64,000 bases of DNA, from positions 62,001 to 126,000 of the forward strand of contig NZ_QVEX01000015.1 of assembly GCF_003434055.1 (NCBI RefSeq), read 5' to 3'. Below, piece by piece: positions 17,280 to 24,669 of the stretch. The position numbers were made by a program, and so were the translations under genes. The notes below the pieces were generated by a model. The model saw only the letters and a list, made by a program, of their open reading frames with translations. It was not told where the DNA came from and searched no databases. The DNA comes from Enterocloster aldenensis (lineage in GTDB: Bacteria; Bacillota; Clostridia; Lachnospirales; Lachnospiraceae). Numbering within the stretch: the stretch's first letter is position 1; every line of letters starts with the position of its first letter.

Positions 17280-17756
17280 CTATCTCCTTTTATCATAGAG
17301 CACGCCTTTGCTCCCCTGATTCATCTGCTTTAAGTACCCGGTAAACCTACCGTTTACATTGTTCTGCTTTATCTTTTCCTGAAGCCGTGCCTGAATCGCC
17401 GCCATCTTCTCCGGCAGCCCTGCTTCCAGCTCCTGTATCCTGGTTATCATGGTAAAAACAGCCTGGCCGTCCCGGAACAGTCCCTGTTCCCCTTCATTCA
17501 AGCTGCTGTAATCACAACGGTTCCTGCCTATGCTGTAGCAGCGTTTCCCATAAGCCGAGCCGTCCCTCAGGCCTTCCATCTGTTTGTCAAGCCCGTTAAT
17601 CTTGTCTATGAGGGCCTGCCTGGCCTCCACGGCAGCCACGATTTCATCCACTGCCTCGGAATCGTCCGTATCTAACCTCATGGTCTCCTGCCCATATTGC
17701 CCCAGCAGGATGGTCTTTTCCCGAAGCAGCATCCTCATCTGGTCAATGGTGTCCAT
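17280..17756 (-). CDS. Small helical flagellar protein, FliT/FlgN-like chaperone candidate
   Basis: 158 residues, predominantly helical. No confident family match by eye. An N-terminal MDTIDQMRMLLREKTILLGQY and long amphipathic helices give it the size and character of an export chaperone. It sits between csrA and fliD, which makes a FliD chaperone (FliT role) the simplest inference. FlgN is encoded separately at 21597. A small Cys-containing loop (RCYSIGRNRCDYSSL) is unusual for such chaperones. The ATG at 17756 has GGAGGG upstream and overlaps the csrA stop by 14 bases. Confidence 0.55.
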   Translation of the reverse strand: MDTIDQMRMLLREKTILLGQYGQETMRLDTDDSEAVDEIVAAVEARQALIDKINGLDKQMEGLRDGSAYGKRCYSIGRNRCDYSSLNEGEQGLFRDGQAVFTMITRIQELEAGLPEKMAAIQARLQEKIKQNNVNGRFTGYLKQMNQGSKGVLYDKRR

Positions 17757-18021
17757 CCCCGCCCTCCTTTTCCTCCCGGGCGCTATCCTGCGCAAGGGCT
17801 TTTAAGTTCCTGGAAAGCTGGAATACCTTCAGAAGGTCCACCTTATCGGACGCCTCCTTGTTATTCTCCACAGTAAGGTAGAGTTCCGTGCGGCATATCT
17901 TCATGTCGTCCGGGGCTGATATGCCAAGGCGCACCTTGTCGCCTTTGATTTCAGCCACGAATATCTCGATATCATCTCCGATTTTAATGGATTCACCCTT
18001 TTTTCTGGATAATATCAGCAT
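17743..18021 (-). CDS. csrA: Carbon storage/flagellin translational regulator CsrA
   Basis: 92 residues. Begins MLILSRKKGESIKIGDDIEI, with GDKVRLGISAPDD, the RNA-binding beta-strands of CsrA. The family is usually 60-75 residues; here an acidic/basic tail of about 20 residues is added (AREEKEGGDGHH). In Firmicutes CsrA blocks translation of flagellin mRNA and is antagonised by FliW, encoded immediately upstream with a 7-base overlap. A matching site overlaps the flagellin ribosome-binding site (26173-26190). Confidence 0.97.
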   Translation of the reverse strand: MLILSRKKGESIKIGDDIEIFVAEIKGDKVRLGISAPDDMKICRTELYLTVENNKEASDKVDLLKVFQLSRNLKALAQDSAREEKEGGDGHH

Positions 18022-18461
18022 AGGCCGTCCCTCTCTCCCTGGCTGAATATAGTCTGCCGTATGGGATAATCCTGATCCAGAATCACCTGGACGGCCAGAT
18101 TTGTCTTATGGTTAATGATGACAGGGCTCTTGAGGTTCACGGTGGAATCACGGAAGGTTTCCCCGATGACCATGAGCACCCAGCAGTCCAGGTCATCCTC
18201 AGGCACTGCCTGCAGAAGGATTAAAACATCCTGCATCACCACCGGGGCGTAATCACGTTTTACCTCCAACGGGTTCAGCATGATAAAGCAGATATTCTTC
18301 TGCTCAATGGACTGGAGCCAGCAGATTCCGCTGCCCATATTGGAATCATTTACAAGGACGAACTGGGTATATTCCTCAAAGCCGAAAACGGGCTGCTTAA
18401 ATGTTATGATGTTCTTCTCTTCAATATCAAGGATTCCGAAATCCCGCGTCTCAATCTTCAA
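18015..18461 (-). CDS. fliW: Flagellar assembly factor FliW
   Basis: 148 residues, normal length. Family landmarks FGILDIEEKNIITFKQPVFGFEEY, FIMLNPLEVKRDY and a C-terminal NLAVQVILDQDYPIRQTIF. FliW binds either CsrA (relieving repression) or cytosolic flagellin, making a homeostatic switch. Located directly before csrA and after the DUF6470 gene, as in Bacillus (yviE-fliW-csrA). Confidence 0.97.
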   Translation of the reverse strand: MKIETRDFGILDIEEKNIITFKQPVFGFEEYTQFVLVNDSNMGSGICWLQSIEQKNICFIMLNPLEVKRDYAPVVMQDVLILLQAVPEDDLDCWVLMVIGETFRDSTVNLKSPVIINHKTNLAVQVILDQDYPIRQTIFSQGERDGLC

Positions 18462-18482
18462 ATGTATCCCTCCATCAAATCC

Positions 18483-19082
18483 CTACTCCGCCACCGCCTC
18501 ATGGGCCGGATTGGCGCTGGGCGGCACATACATGGGTTCGCCCATATATTCAATATCCACTTTGGGATACTGCTCCACATCCACCCTCAGTTCTCCCGGC
18601 ACATAGGCGGCCGGCGGTTCCTGCACCTGTGGTTTGAATTCCACCTGGGCCGGTGTATAATCAATGGATAAATCCGCCGGTTTCCAGGAAATGTCCGGCC
18701 CAACCGATGGTATGAACGCTATCCCGGTGGTAATATTGGTCTGGGCCATCATCTGGTTCTTCATGATATCTGCCACCGTGATTCCGTCCTGTATCTGCAT
18801 CATCTGATTGCCCACCCTGGAATACTGGGCCGTGGCGTCCGCTGCCGCCTTAAGGCCTGCCTGGGCCCCGTCCCTCATGATTCCCCTGGCTGTCCTGAAC
18901 CCCATGCTGCCCCTGGAGCGGGACGTGTCAATATCCACTTTGATATTCTCTGACTTCATATTCAGTCTGCCAGGATTCTGTATGATACCCACTTCCGGGT
19001 CAGGCATCCTGCTCTCAAGCCTGGCCCGCTGGGAGGTCATGGACAGCTTAATGGGAGTTGTTGTAATTTTTAACACATTCAT
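18483..19082 (-). CDS. DUF6470-family protein (YviE-like)
   Basis: 199 residues, no signal peptide or membrane segment. An N-terminal region (LKITTTPIKLSMTSQRARLES) is followed by a glycine/alanine-rich middle and a Pro-rich C-terminal part with repeated short beta-strand-like motifs (DLSIDYTPAQVEFKP, ELRVDVEQYPKVDIEYMGEP). This matches the YviE type found between flgL and fliW in Firmicutes. Function unknown; conserved position suggests a role late in filament assembly. Confidence 0.8.
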   Translation of the reverse strand: MNVLKITTTPIKLSMTSQRARLESRMPDPEVGIIQNPGRLNMKSENIKVDIDTSRSRGSMGFRTARGIMRDGAQAGLKAAADATAQYSRVGNQMMQIQDGITVADIMKNQMMAQTNITTGIAFIPSVGPDISWKPADLSIDYTPAQVEFKPQVQEPPAAYVPGELRVDVEQYPKVDIEYMGEPMYVPPSANPAHEAVAE

Positions 19083-19103
19083 CCTCAGACACCTCGTTTC
19101 AAC

Positions 19104-20087
19104 TTATTTCATAAAGTCAAATATGGACGGCGGTATGATGCTGGACCCCAGCTGCAGGGTAATCATCCAGGCTGTCTCCGCAGATTTGTTGTTCACAGCC
19201 TCTGTCTCCACCTTAACCGCTTCCAGGTCCTTCTGGCTTTTCTGCAGGTTCACAAGACTTGTTTCCAGCCTGTCCTGGGTTCGCTCCAGCATCTTCTCCC
19301 TGGTTCCTATCTCAGATGTGGCAATGGAAATATTGCTCTGTTTTTTCTTTAGCTGGGACAGGGTATCCATTGCGCCTTCCTTATCCCCGGCCTTTAGCTG
19401 GTCCCTCACCTGCCCTATGAGACTGTACAGGTTATTGGGCATCCCGTTTTCGTCCTTTCCATATCCCAGCACATCCACGCCCGAGGTGGATATCTTAATT
19501 CCCGTCTTAGCCGTATTAGTTCCCGTGGCATAGGTCCCAAAGCCAATGTCCAGATAAACCGGCTTATTTTCACTAAAATACGTATCCGGATCATTCTTAT
19601 CATAAGCATCCACGGACTTCCCGTTAAACAGCAGGTTCCCATCCGTGTCCAGGGTAAACGGCGCCTGGCTGTTGGCTGATCCGGAGAACAGGAATTTGTC
19701 CCCGTACCTGGCGTTCATGGTCTGAAGCAGTTCCTCCATCTGACCGCTCAGTTCCTCCGCAATGGCGTCCATGGAATCCTGGCTGCTGGCGCCCCCTGCC
19801 TTGGTGGCCTTCTCATAAATATTCTCAAGGATGGAGTTAAGGGTCAGTATGTTGGAATCCGCTGTCTCCAGTTCCCCCGTGGCATTCTTCACCACATTGA
19901 TATGTTCTTCGGTCCTTGCAATCTGGTCACGGATTGCAAATGCCTTGGACGCGGTCGCCGGGTCCTCGGATACATGGTTGTACTGCCGCTGGGATGCCAG
20001 CTTCAGATTGGAGGACGCCAGATTAGAAATATTCCTCTGTAGATTTTTATTATATGAAGTTGTCATCATATTTTCAGTGATTCTCAT
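19104..20087 (-). CDS. flgL: Hook-filament junction protein FlgL
   Basis: 327 residues from the ATG at 20087 (MRITENMMTTSYNKNLQRNI), which has AAGGAGG upstream. The N-terminal flagellin-like helix region (LASQRQYNHVSEDPATASKA) and C-terminal helices (KSQKDLEAVKVETEAVN) are those of FlgL. It adapts the filament to the hook. The flgK stop lies about 11 bases upstream. Confidence 0.95.
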   Translation of the reverse strand: MRITENMMTTSYNKNLQRNISNLASSNLKLASQRQYNHVSEDPATASKAFAIRDQIARTEEHINVVKNATGELETADSNILTLNSILENIYEKATKAGGASSQDSMDAIAEELSGQMEELLQTMNARYGDKFLFSGSANSQAPFTLDTDGNLLFNGKSVDAYDKNDPDTYFSENKPVYLDIGFGTYATGTNTAKTGIKISTSGVDVLGYGKDENGMPNNLYSLIGQVRDQLKAGDKEGAMDTLSQLKKKQSNISIATSEIGTREKMLERTQDRLETSLVNLQKSQKDLEAVKVETEAVNNKSAETAWMITLQLGSSIIPPSIFDFMK

Positions 20088-20097
20088 ATGCTCCTCC

Positions 20098-21567
20098 TTA
20101 ACGTCCCACAATACCCATCTTATTAATAATCATATCCAGCTGTTCATCCATGGTTGTCATAAGACGCCCCAGGGCCTGATACGCTTTATTATATGTCATC
20201 ATATTAATCCCCTCTTCATTAAGGGAAACGCCGGATACACCCATGCGCTCCGACTCCACGCTTTCCGCAATGGACAGGGAAGCCTGCATCCTGGAACTGT
20301 TGGTCTTGATTTCACTTCCCAGGGTATTGGTGGTTTTGGTGATAAACTCGCTGAATGTGCCTGAAAACTCACCGCCAAAACTAAAATCCTGTTCCAGGGC
20401 CGCCTTCATATCCAGGATATCCGTATTGTCCAAATCCCCGTCCGGATTCTTATCCCTGATGATATAAGAGGAATCCGCCGCCCACTTATCACTGATGGAA
20501 ATGTTCCCGGCCGTGATATTCCCGTTCCCATCCCCGCTGAGAAGTTCCTTATACTTATCCGGGAAATCCGGGTCATCTGCGTGAACCTTATGATTGAACA
20601 CGTCCGCAAGGGTCTTTGCAAGGTTATCCAGCTGGTACTGGTAATAGGGTATGCCTGCCGTAACGGAATCATTGCCCGTAAGCATATCGGTAAAGCCTTT
20701 GATGGCCCCGCTGCCCAAATTAGCCGTCTTGCCGTTGCTGTTCCATGTAAGGCTGGCGCCGTCGCTGCCTATCATAAGCTGGTCGTTGGTGTAGGATGCC
20801 CCTGACACATCCACCACCACCTTGCCGTTAAACTTAACCTGGACCCCGCCTCCATCCAGATCCGTGACCTGGACAGAACCGTATCTGGATAAGTCGTCCA
20901 AGATGGTATTGCGCTGGTCCAGCAGATCATTGGGTCCATAATTCACCCCGTCATAATCACTGTTTGCAAATATCTCATGGGCAATGGACCGGTTCAGCTC
21001 CGACAGCTGGTTCAGCTTGGTATTGATGTCCTGTACCGCAATGGAGAAATCATTCCTGGTCTGCTCCATCAATGTCTGTAAATTGGCGTCATATTCATTC
21101 AGGACCTGGGTCACGGCCTTAAACGCATGCATGACAATATTGGCATTGGTCTCCTGGTATGGATTCTGGCTGAAATCCGCCAGGGACTGGGACAATGAGG
21201 TAAGGGCCGACTTAATGCCGGTGCCTTCCACTTCCGGGTCACTGATGATTCCCTCTATCTGGTCCAGGATGGCTGCCTTCTGGTCAAAATACCCAACATC
21301 GCTGTACTGCTCCCTGAACTTGGCGTCCAGGTACGGATTGCGTATCTGGGCCACTCCCTTTGCATCCACGCCCTGTCCTGCCAGGGGTATGGAGCTGTAG
21401 TTGAACTGGCTGCTGCCATAGACATTGACGCTTACCGAATCCAGGCGCTGTCTGGTATATCCTTTTGTCTTAACATTACTTATATTATTTCCAACGATAT
21501 CAATGGCTTTCTGGTTCACCATGATACCCCTCTTAGCTGTCTCCAGCCCCATAAATGTCGGTCTCAA
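20098..21567 (-). CDS. flgK: Hook-filament junction protein FlgK
   Basis: 489 residues. Opens with the FlgK signature MRPTFMGLETAKRGI, then DIVGNNISNVKTKGYTRQR; the C-terminus has GVSLNEEGINMMTYNKAYQA. It is the first junction protein placed on the hook. FlgN, its chaperone, is the gene immediately before. Ordinary length and codon use. Confidence 0.97.
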   Translation of the reverse strand: MRPTFMGLETAKRGIMVNQKAIDIVGNNISNVKTKGYTRQRLDSVSVNVYGSSQFNYSSIPLAGQGVDAKGVAQIRNPYLDAKFREQYSDVGYFDQKAAILDQIEGIISDPEVEGTGIKSALTSLSQSLADFSQNPYQETNANIVMHAFKAVTQVLNEYDANLQTLMEQTRNDFSIAVQDINTKLNQLSELNRSIAHEIFANSDYDGVNYGPNDLLDQRNTILDDLSRYGSVQVTDLDGGGVQVKFNGKVVVDVSGASYTNDQLMIGSDGASLTWNSNGKTANLGSGAIKGFTDMLTGNDSVTAGIPYYQYQLDNLAKTLADVFNHKVHADDPDFPDKYKELLSGDGNGNITAGNISISDKWAADSSYIIRDKNPDGDLDNTDILDMKAALEQDFSFGGEFSGTFSEFITKTTNTLGSEIKTNSSRMQASLSIAESVESERMGVSGVSLNEEGINMMTYNKAYQALGRLMTTMDEQLDMIINKMGIVGR

Positions 21568-21596
21568 TCTGCCACTCTCCCTGTACCTGCCTGATA

Positions 21597-22043
21597 TCAG
21601 GCCTTTTTCTCCAGCTTACTTCCCTTTTGTACGGACGGACGGCCATAGATTCCTGTGGGGTTCCCCACCATCCTGGAATCAATGCCCATGCGTTCCAGCT
21701 CAGACTTCGCAAGTGTCTCCGCCTTCTTGTTATAATATTGGATATTGCCGATGGAACCGTCAATCCTCCGGTACAGCTCCAGCAGCACTTTCCGCTCACT
21801 GTCCTTTGCCTCACCGGCAATCTGTTTCAACGTCCTGCCATCCAGCCCATGGGCAGTGAACAGCTCCTGCCGCCTGCGTTCCAGGTTCTCAAGCTTCTTA
21901 TCCATGGCCTGCTGCATCATGATGGTCTGCTCCACCTTATCCAGTTTCCTGGTCATCAGAAGTCCCAGTTTCTCAACCTGTTTCTGCTCCATGGCCTCCA
22001 GGGCCTCTGTATATTCCAATAGAAAATCAATGATATCTTCCAA
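21597..22043 (-). CDS. flgN: FlgN-type export chaperone for FlgK/FlgL
   Basis: 148 residues, nearly all helix (ALEAMEQKQVEKLGLLMTRK, KKAETLAKSELERMG). The order flgM-flgN-flgK-flgL is diagnostic. FlgN binds the C-terminal helices of FlgK and FlgL in the cytoplasm and delivers them to the export gate. Sequence identity in this family is low, so the call leans on size, helix content and position. Confidence 0.85.
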   Translation of the reverse strand: MEDIIDFLLEYTEALEAMEQKQVEKLGLLMTRKLDKVEQTIMMQQAMDKKLENLERRRQELFTAHGLDGRTLKQIAGEAKDSERKVLLELYRRIDGSIGNIQYYNKKAETLAKSELERMGIDSRMVGNPTGIYGRPSVQKGSKLEKKA

Positions 22044-22056
22044 TTGCTTCCCCTTC

Positions 22057-22359
22057 CTACAGACCGCTCATCATGCGCCTTGCAATCTGTTTTGCCGAAA
22101 CCTGGTATGTGCCGTCCTGTACCTGCTGCTTCAGGTCAGATATCCGCTCTGCCGGGGTGCCTTCCTGCATCGACCTGGCCAATGCCGCGGCAAAGGACGA
22201 AGCATCGCTTTTCTTTGCGCCTTCGCTGCTGATGCAGACCGCGTCCCCCCTGGCCTTACCGGCTGCCTTGGGAGACAGGGGAACACTTTTCTCCGTGTGT
22301 TTTGCACTGCTTACAGCGTTCTGGTACGCTGCGTAATTTCTCGTAATCTTCATATCCAT
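22057..22359 (-). CDS. flgM: Anti-sigma-28 factor FlgM
   Basis: 100 residues. Largely disordered and Ser/Ala/Lys-rich in the N-terminal half; the C-terminal sigma-binding helix ERISDLKQQVQDGTYQVSAK is the FlgM signature. It holds sigma-28 inactive until it is exported through the finished hook. First gene of the second arm, under a sigma-28 promoter at 22433-22459, so the inhibitor is made by the sigma factor it restrains. AAAGGA lies upstream of the ATG. Confidence 0.93.
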   Translation of the reverse strand: MDMKITRNYAAYQNAVSSAKHTEKSVPLSPKAAGKARGDAVCISSEGAKKSDASSFAAALARSMQEGTPAERISDLKQQVQDGTYQVSAKQIARRMMSGL

Positions 22360-22432
22360 AGCCCGGCTTCCTTTCTTTAGGTGCTCTCTGTATGGTAATA
22401 CTTATATCCTGATTCTAATAACCCTATATTAC

Positions 22433-22459
22433 TTATCGAACGCCAGGATGGAAACTTTA
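22433..22459 (-). promoter_or_regulatory. Sigma-28 (SigD/FliA) promoter for the flgM operon
   Basis: On the minus strand: -35 TAAAGTTT (22452-22459), 11 bases, then TTCGATAA (22433-22440). The consensus is TAAAGTTT-N11-GCCGATAA, so the -35 is a full match, spacing is exact and the -10 differs at two positions. It lies about 75 bases upstream of flgM. Confidence 0.88.
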
Positions 22460-22489
22460 CAGGGCAAAAATAATTTTTAATATTTTTTT

Positions 22490-22553
22490 GCAAAGAAACA
22501 GCCGCCGGACCGCGGCCTGGAATGATGCCATTCCTGCCACTGCCCTGACGGCT
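22490..22553 (-). terminator. Probable terminator of the parA-comFB operon
   Basis: A long imperfect hairpin: outer arms AGCCG/CGGCT (22549-22553 with 22500-22504) and inner arms GGAATG-gcat-CATTCC, followed on the minus strand by GTTTCTTTGC. It separates comFB from the flgM promoter. The T-tract is interrupted, hence moderate confidence. Confidence 0.55.
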
Positions 22554-22587
22554 TTTCATCTTTCAATTCCATTATAGATACTGCTTT

Positions 22588-23121
22588 TTAATGCCATGGT
22601 TCTTTTTTCACCACCAGGATGGCCTGTACAAGGGCCCCGGTAACCTCCGAACCATTCTCAAGCTCTGCCTTACCACGTTTTTCCTGGTCCCCTTCCTTCA
22701 TCACCACATAGCGCGGTTTCAGACGGTTCAGGGCCAGGGCCGCAATATCCTTTTTGCATTTGTCGCATTTACAGCAGTTAAACCTGTCCAGGGTGGAATC
22801 CAGCCGCGATATGACCAGTTCCTCCATCAGGTTAACAAGCACCATATTATTTTCTTCCTTAAACGGCAGGGTAACCGGATTGCGCTTTAAGGCCTTTGCC
22901 ATGGATGCTGCCGTGGGCGGCGTTAAGGACCCAAATCCCGGCGCGCCGGACATACCGGACGCAGCGCCCTCTGCTTCCTGCGGCGTTTTGGCGGATGCTT
23001 CACAAACACCACCGTCTTTGCCCATATCCCCTGCATGATCCGGCGTATCCTTTTTTGCGGCAGACGGCATGATTTTGCGGTACATCATTTCTTTGTCAAT
23101 CTCTGTCCTGGTCTTAGCCAT
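22588..23121 (-). CDS. comFB: ComFB-family protein
   Basis: 177 residues. A charged, low-complexity N-terminal half (1-90, Ala/Gly/Lys-rich) is followed by the ComFB domain: VNLMEELVISRLDSTLDRF, then a cysteine cluster CCKCDKCKK and IAALALNRLKPRYVVMKEG. ComFB of the competence operon has this core, and family members have been described as cyclic-dinucleotide binding. Here there is no comFA/comFC, and the gene overlaps the end of parA by 8 bases. The long N-terminal extension is unusual. A role linking second-messenger status to the ParA partner or to motility is inference. Confidence 0.8.
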   Translation of the reverse strand: MAKTRTEIDKEMMYRKIMPSAAKKDTPDHAGDMGKDGGVCEASAKTPQEAEGAASGMSGAPGFGSLTPPTAASMAKALKRNPVTLPFKEENNMVLVNLMEELVISRLDSTLDRFNCCKCDKCKKDIAALALNRLKPRYVVMKEGDQEKRGKAELENGSEVTGALVQAILVVKKEPWH

Positions 23122-23884
23122 TTGCCTTAAGCCCCCTTTGCATCAATTCCTGAATCAGGCTCTTGTAATCCCGCACCGCATTGCAGTCAGGCGCATACTC
23201 CAGCACGGAACACTGCAGGGACTGGGCCTCCCTGAGCGCAACGCTCTCACGGATGAATGTTTCCAGCACAGGCATCTGCAGATCCTCTGCCACCATCCTG
23301 AGCGTCCCCTCCACCTCTTTGCTGAACCTGGTCCTGGGATTATGCTTGGTAAGGAACACCCCCAGGATCCGGATATCAGGATTGCAGTAATTCCTGACAC
23401 GGCGTATGGTTTCCTCCAGCTGGGTGATTCCCTGCAGGCTGAAAATATCCGAGAGCATGGGCACCAGCACATAGTCAGCCGCCGTAAATGCATTTACCGT
23501 CAAAATACCAAGGGCGGGCGGCGAATCAATGAGTATGTAATCATAAAGACCCTTCAGCGAACCCAGGGCCTCTGTTAGAAGGAACTCCCTCCTGACTCCT
23601 GTAAACTCCAGTTCAATACTGCTGAGAAGGATGTTGGACGGGATGATATCTACCAATGTGGACTTCTGAACCGCATATCTGGGCTTTAACTCCCCCTTCA
23701 GGACATCATAGATGGTGGCGCTCTCCGTATCCGCCCCCAATGAAAAACTCAGGTTTCCCTGCGGATCCATATCCACTGCAAGGACCCTGTAGCCCATTTC
23801 CTTTAACGCTGTTGCAATCACATAGGCTGATGTAGTCTTTCCCACACCGCCCTTTTGGTTAGACAACGCAATGGTTACCGCCAT
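23114..23884 (-). CDS. ParA/Soj-type ATPase
   Basis: 256 residues. Deviant Walker A KGGVGKTT (residues 11-18), switch-1 VDMDPQGNLS, Walker B YILIDSPPALG and C-terminal PDCNAVRDYKSLIQEL are typical of Soj/ParA. ParA proteins form ATP-dependent dimers that pattern DNA or protein cargo. No parB, no parS-like site and no flhF are nearby. It lacks the DQAxxLR N-terminal motif of FlhG, so it is not the usual flagellar-number regulator, though it lies in the flagellar cluster. Its cargo may be ComFB, encoded next. Own promoter at 23938-23966. Confidence 0.88.
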   Translation of the reverse strand: MAVTIALSNQKGGVGKTTSAYVIATALKEMGYRVLAVDMDPQGNLSFSLGADTESATIYDVLKGELKPRYAVQKSTLVDIIPSNILLSSIELEFTGVRREFLLTEALGSLKGLYDYILIDSPPALGILTVNAFTAADYVLVPMLSDIFSLQGITQLEETIRRVRNYCNPDIRILGVFLTKHNPRTRFSKEVEGTLRMVAEDLQMPVLETFIRESVALREAQSLQCSVLEYAPDCNAVRDYKSLIQELMQRGLKANG

Positions 23885-23900
23885 AATGTACTCCCCCGGG

Positions 23901-23973
23901 AACCCAATTGTTCCTCATTTGTTATATTATGGTTTTTATTATATCAGGAAATTGGGGTTGAGACAATTGGGTT
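23901..23973. repeat. Perfect inverted repeat flanking the parA promoter
   Basis: AACCCAATTGT (23901-23911) and its exact complement ACAATTGGGTT (23963-23973), 51 bases apart. The right arm overlaps the -35 hexamer and the left arm lies in the leader, so the promoter is enclosed. Two operators bound by one regulator, with looping, would fit; so would a leader hairpin, although the right arm extends upstream of the start point. Confidence 0.7.
23938..23966 (-). promoter_or_regulatory. Sigma-A promoter for parA-comFB
   Basis: -35 TTGTCT (23961-23966), 17-base spacer, -10 TATAAT (23938-23943) on the minus strand, about 60 bases before the parA ATG, which has GGGGGAG upstream. Confidence 0.75.
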
Positions 23974-24054
23974 TTTCTTCCTTCCAATATCCTATTTGCA
24001 CTTTACCTTAAGTTATTATTGCTTTCTTTTCAGCCATAAGGGCGCAAAACCGAA

Positions 24055-24092
24055 GCGCTGCCCCCTGGCTGACGACAGCCCGACCGCAGCGC
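24055..24092. other. Nested hairpin downstream of the Rpn remnant
   Basis: Outer arms GCGCTGC (24055-24061) and GCAGCGC (24086-24092) enclose an inner GGCTG-acga-CAGCC. On the minus strand it is followed by TTCGGTTTTG, so it may act as a weak terminator between the Rpn remnant and the parA promoter. No gene is seen between 23974 and 24128. Confidence 0.5.
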
Positions 24093-24128
24093 CCCAAGCC
24101 AAAGGTCATATTGGATTGATTGGGTCAG

Positions 24129-24530
24129 TCACATCTCCTTATATATCCTGCGATTGTCCCATTCCGGATGATTATGAACCATCTCATGAATCCTCTTAAC
24201 AAACGTTGTATCCTGTTCCAGCAAATCTGCTGTTTCTTCTATAGACATGCCCTTTGCCGTCATCTTTCCGATTAAGTTGATTAATGTTAGAATCCTGCCT
24301 TCCGTCTGGCCGCCTTTCCATCCTTCTTCCCATCCTTCTTCTCTGGCCGCTTTCCGCTCCATAGCCAGATGCTCCTGTTCATTATACTCAGTCCAAATCA
24401 AATCCCGCACCTCCGCCCTGTGTGTTGACAAAAGCTCCGACAGGATACCATCGCGTATACATTCTTCCGCCGCACAATCCACCGCCTCCCCCAACACACT
24501 GCCTTGGAAATAGAAGGGGCAGAAAAGCAA
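24129..24530 (-). pseudogene. C-terminal remnant of an Rpn/PD-(D/E)XK transposase-family nuclease
   Basis: About 130 residues: EAVDCAAEECIRDGILSELL, STHRAEVRDLIWTEYNEQEH and a Glu/Gly-rich GWEEGWKGGQTEG tail. This is the C-terminal third of Rpn-family recombination-promoting nucleases, normally 280-300 residues. The N-terminal nuclease domain is missing, and an in-frame TGA lies four codons upstream of the TTG at which the frame opens. It sits in a spacer between flagellin and parA and looks like a scar of a lost mobile gene. A C-terminal-only product cannot be excluded; such short Rpn forms exist through internal starts. Confidence 0.75.
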
Positions 24531-24567
24531 TATAGAATTTCACGGTTGTAAAAAACCTAAAATGGAG

Positions 24568-24624
24568 AAAAAGGAGGCATTGCCTCCTGGCCGGTAATCA
24601 CTACCCGCCATTATGCAATGCCTC
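24568..24624 (-). terminator. Flagellin terminator with an alternative pairing partner
   Basis: Hairpin GGAGGC-AAT-GCCTCC (24573-24587) followed by five T on the minus strand (24568-24572). An upstream GAGGCATTGC (minus strand, 24615-24624) is complementary to GCAATGCCTC in the terminator (24574-24583), so a longer-range stem can compete with it. Confidence 0.85.
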
Positions 24625-24669
24625 TCTTATAAAACTTTTCTATCAAATCCTACGTATTCAACCTATAGC

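Noticed and set aside
23114..23884. Calling the ParA protein FlhG
   Set aside because: It lacks the N-terminal DQAxxLR activator motif and no flhF is adjacent; the sequence is Soj/ParA-type.
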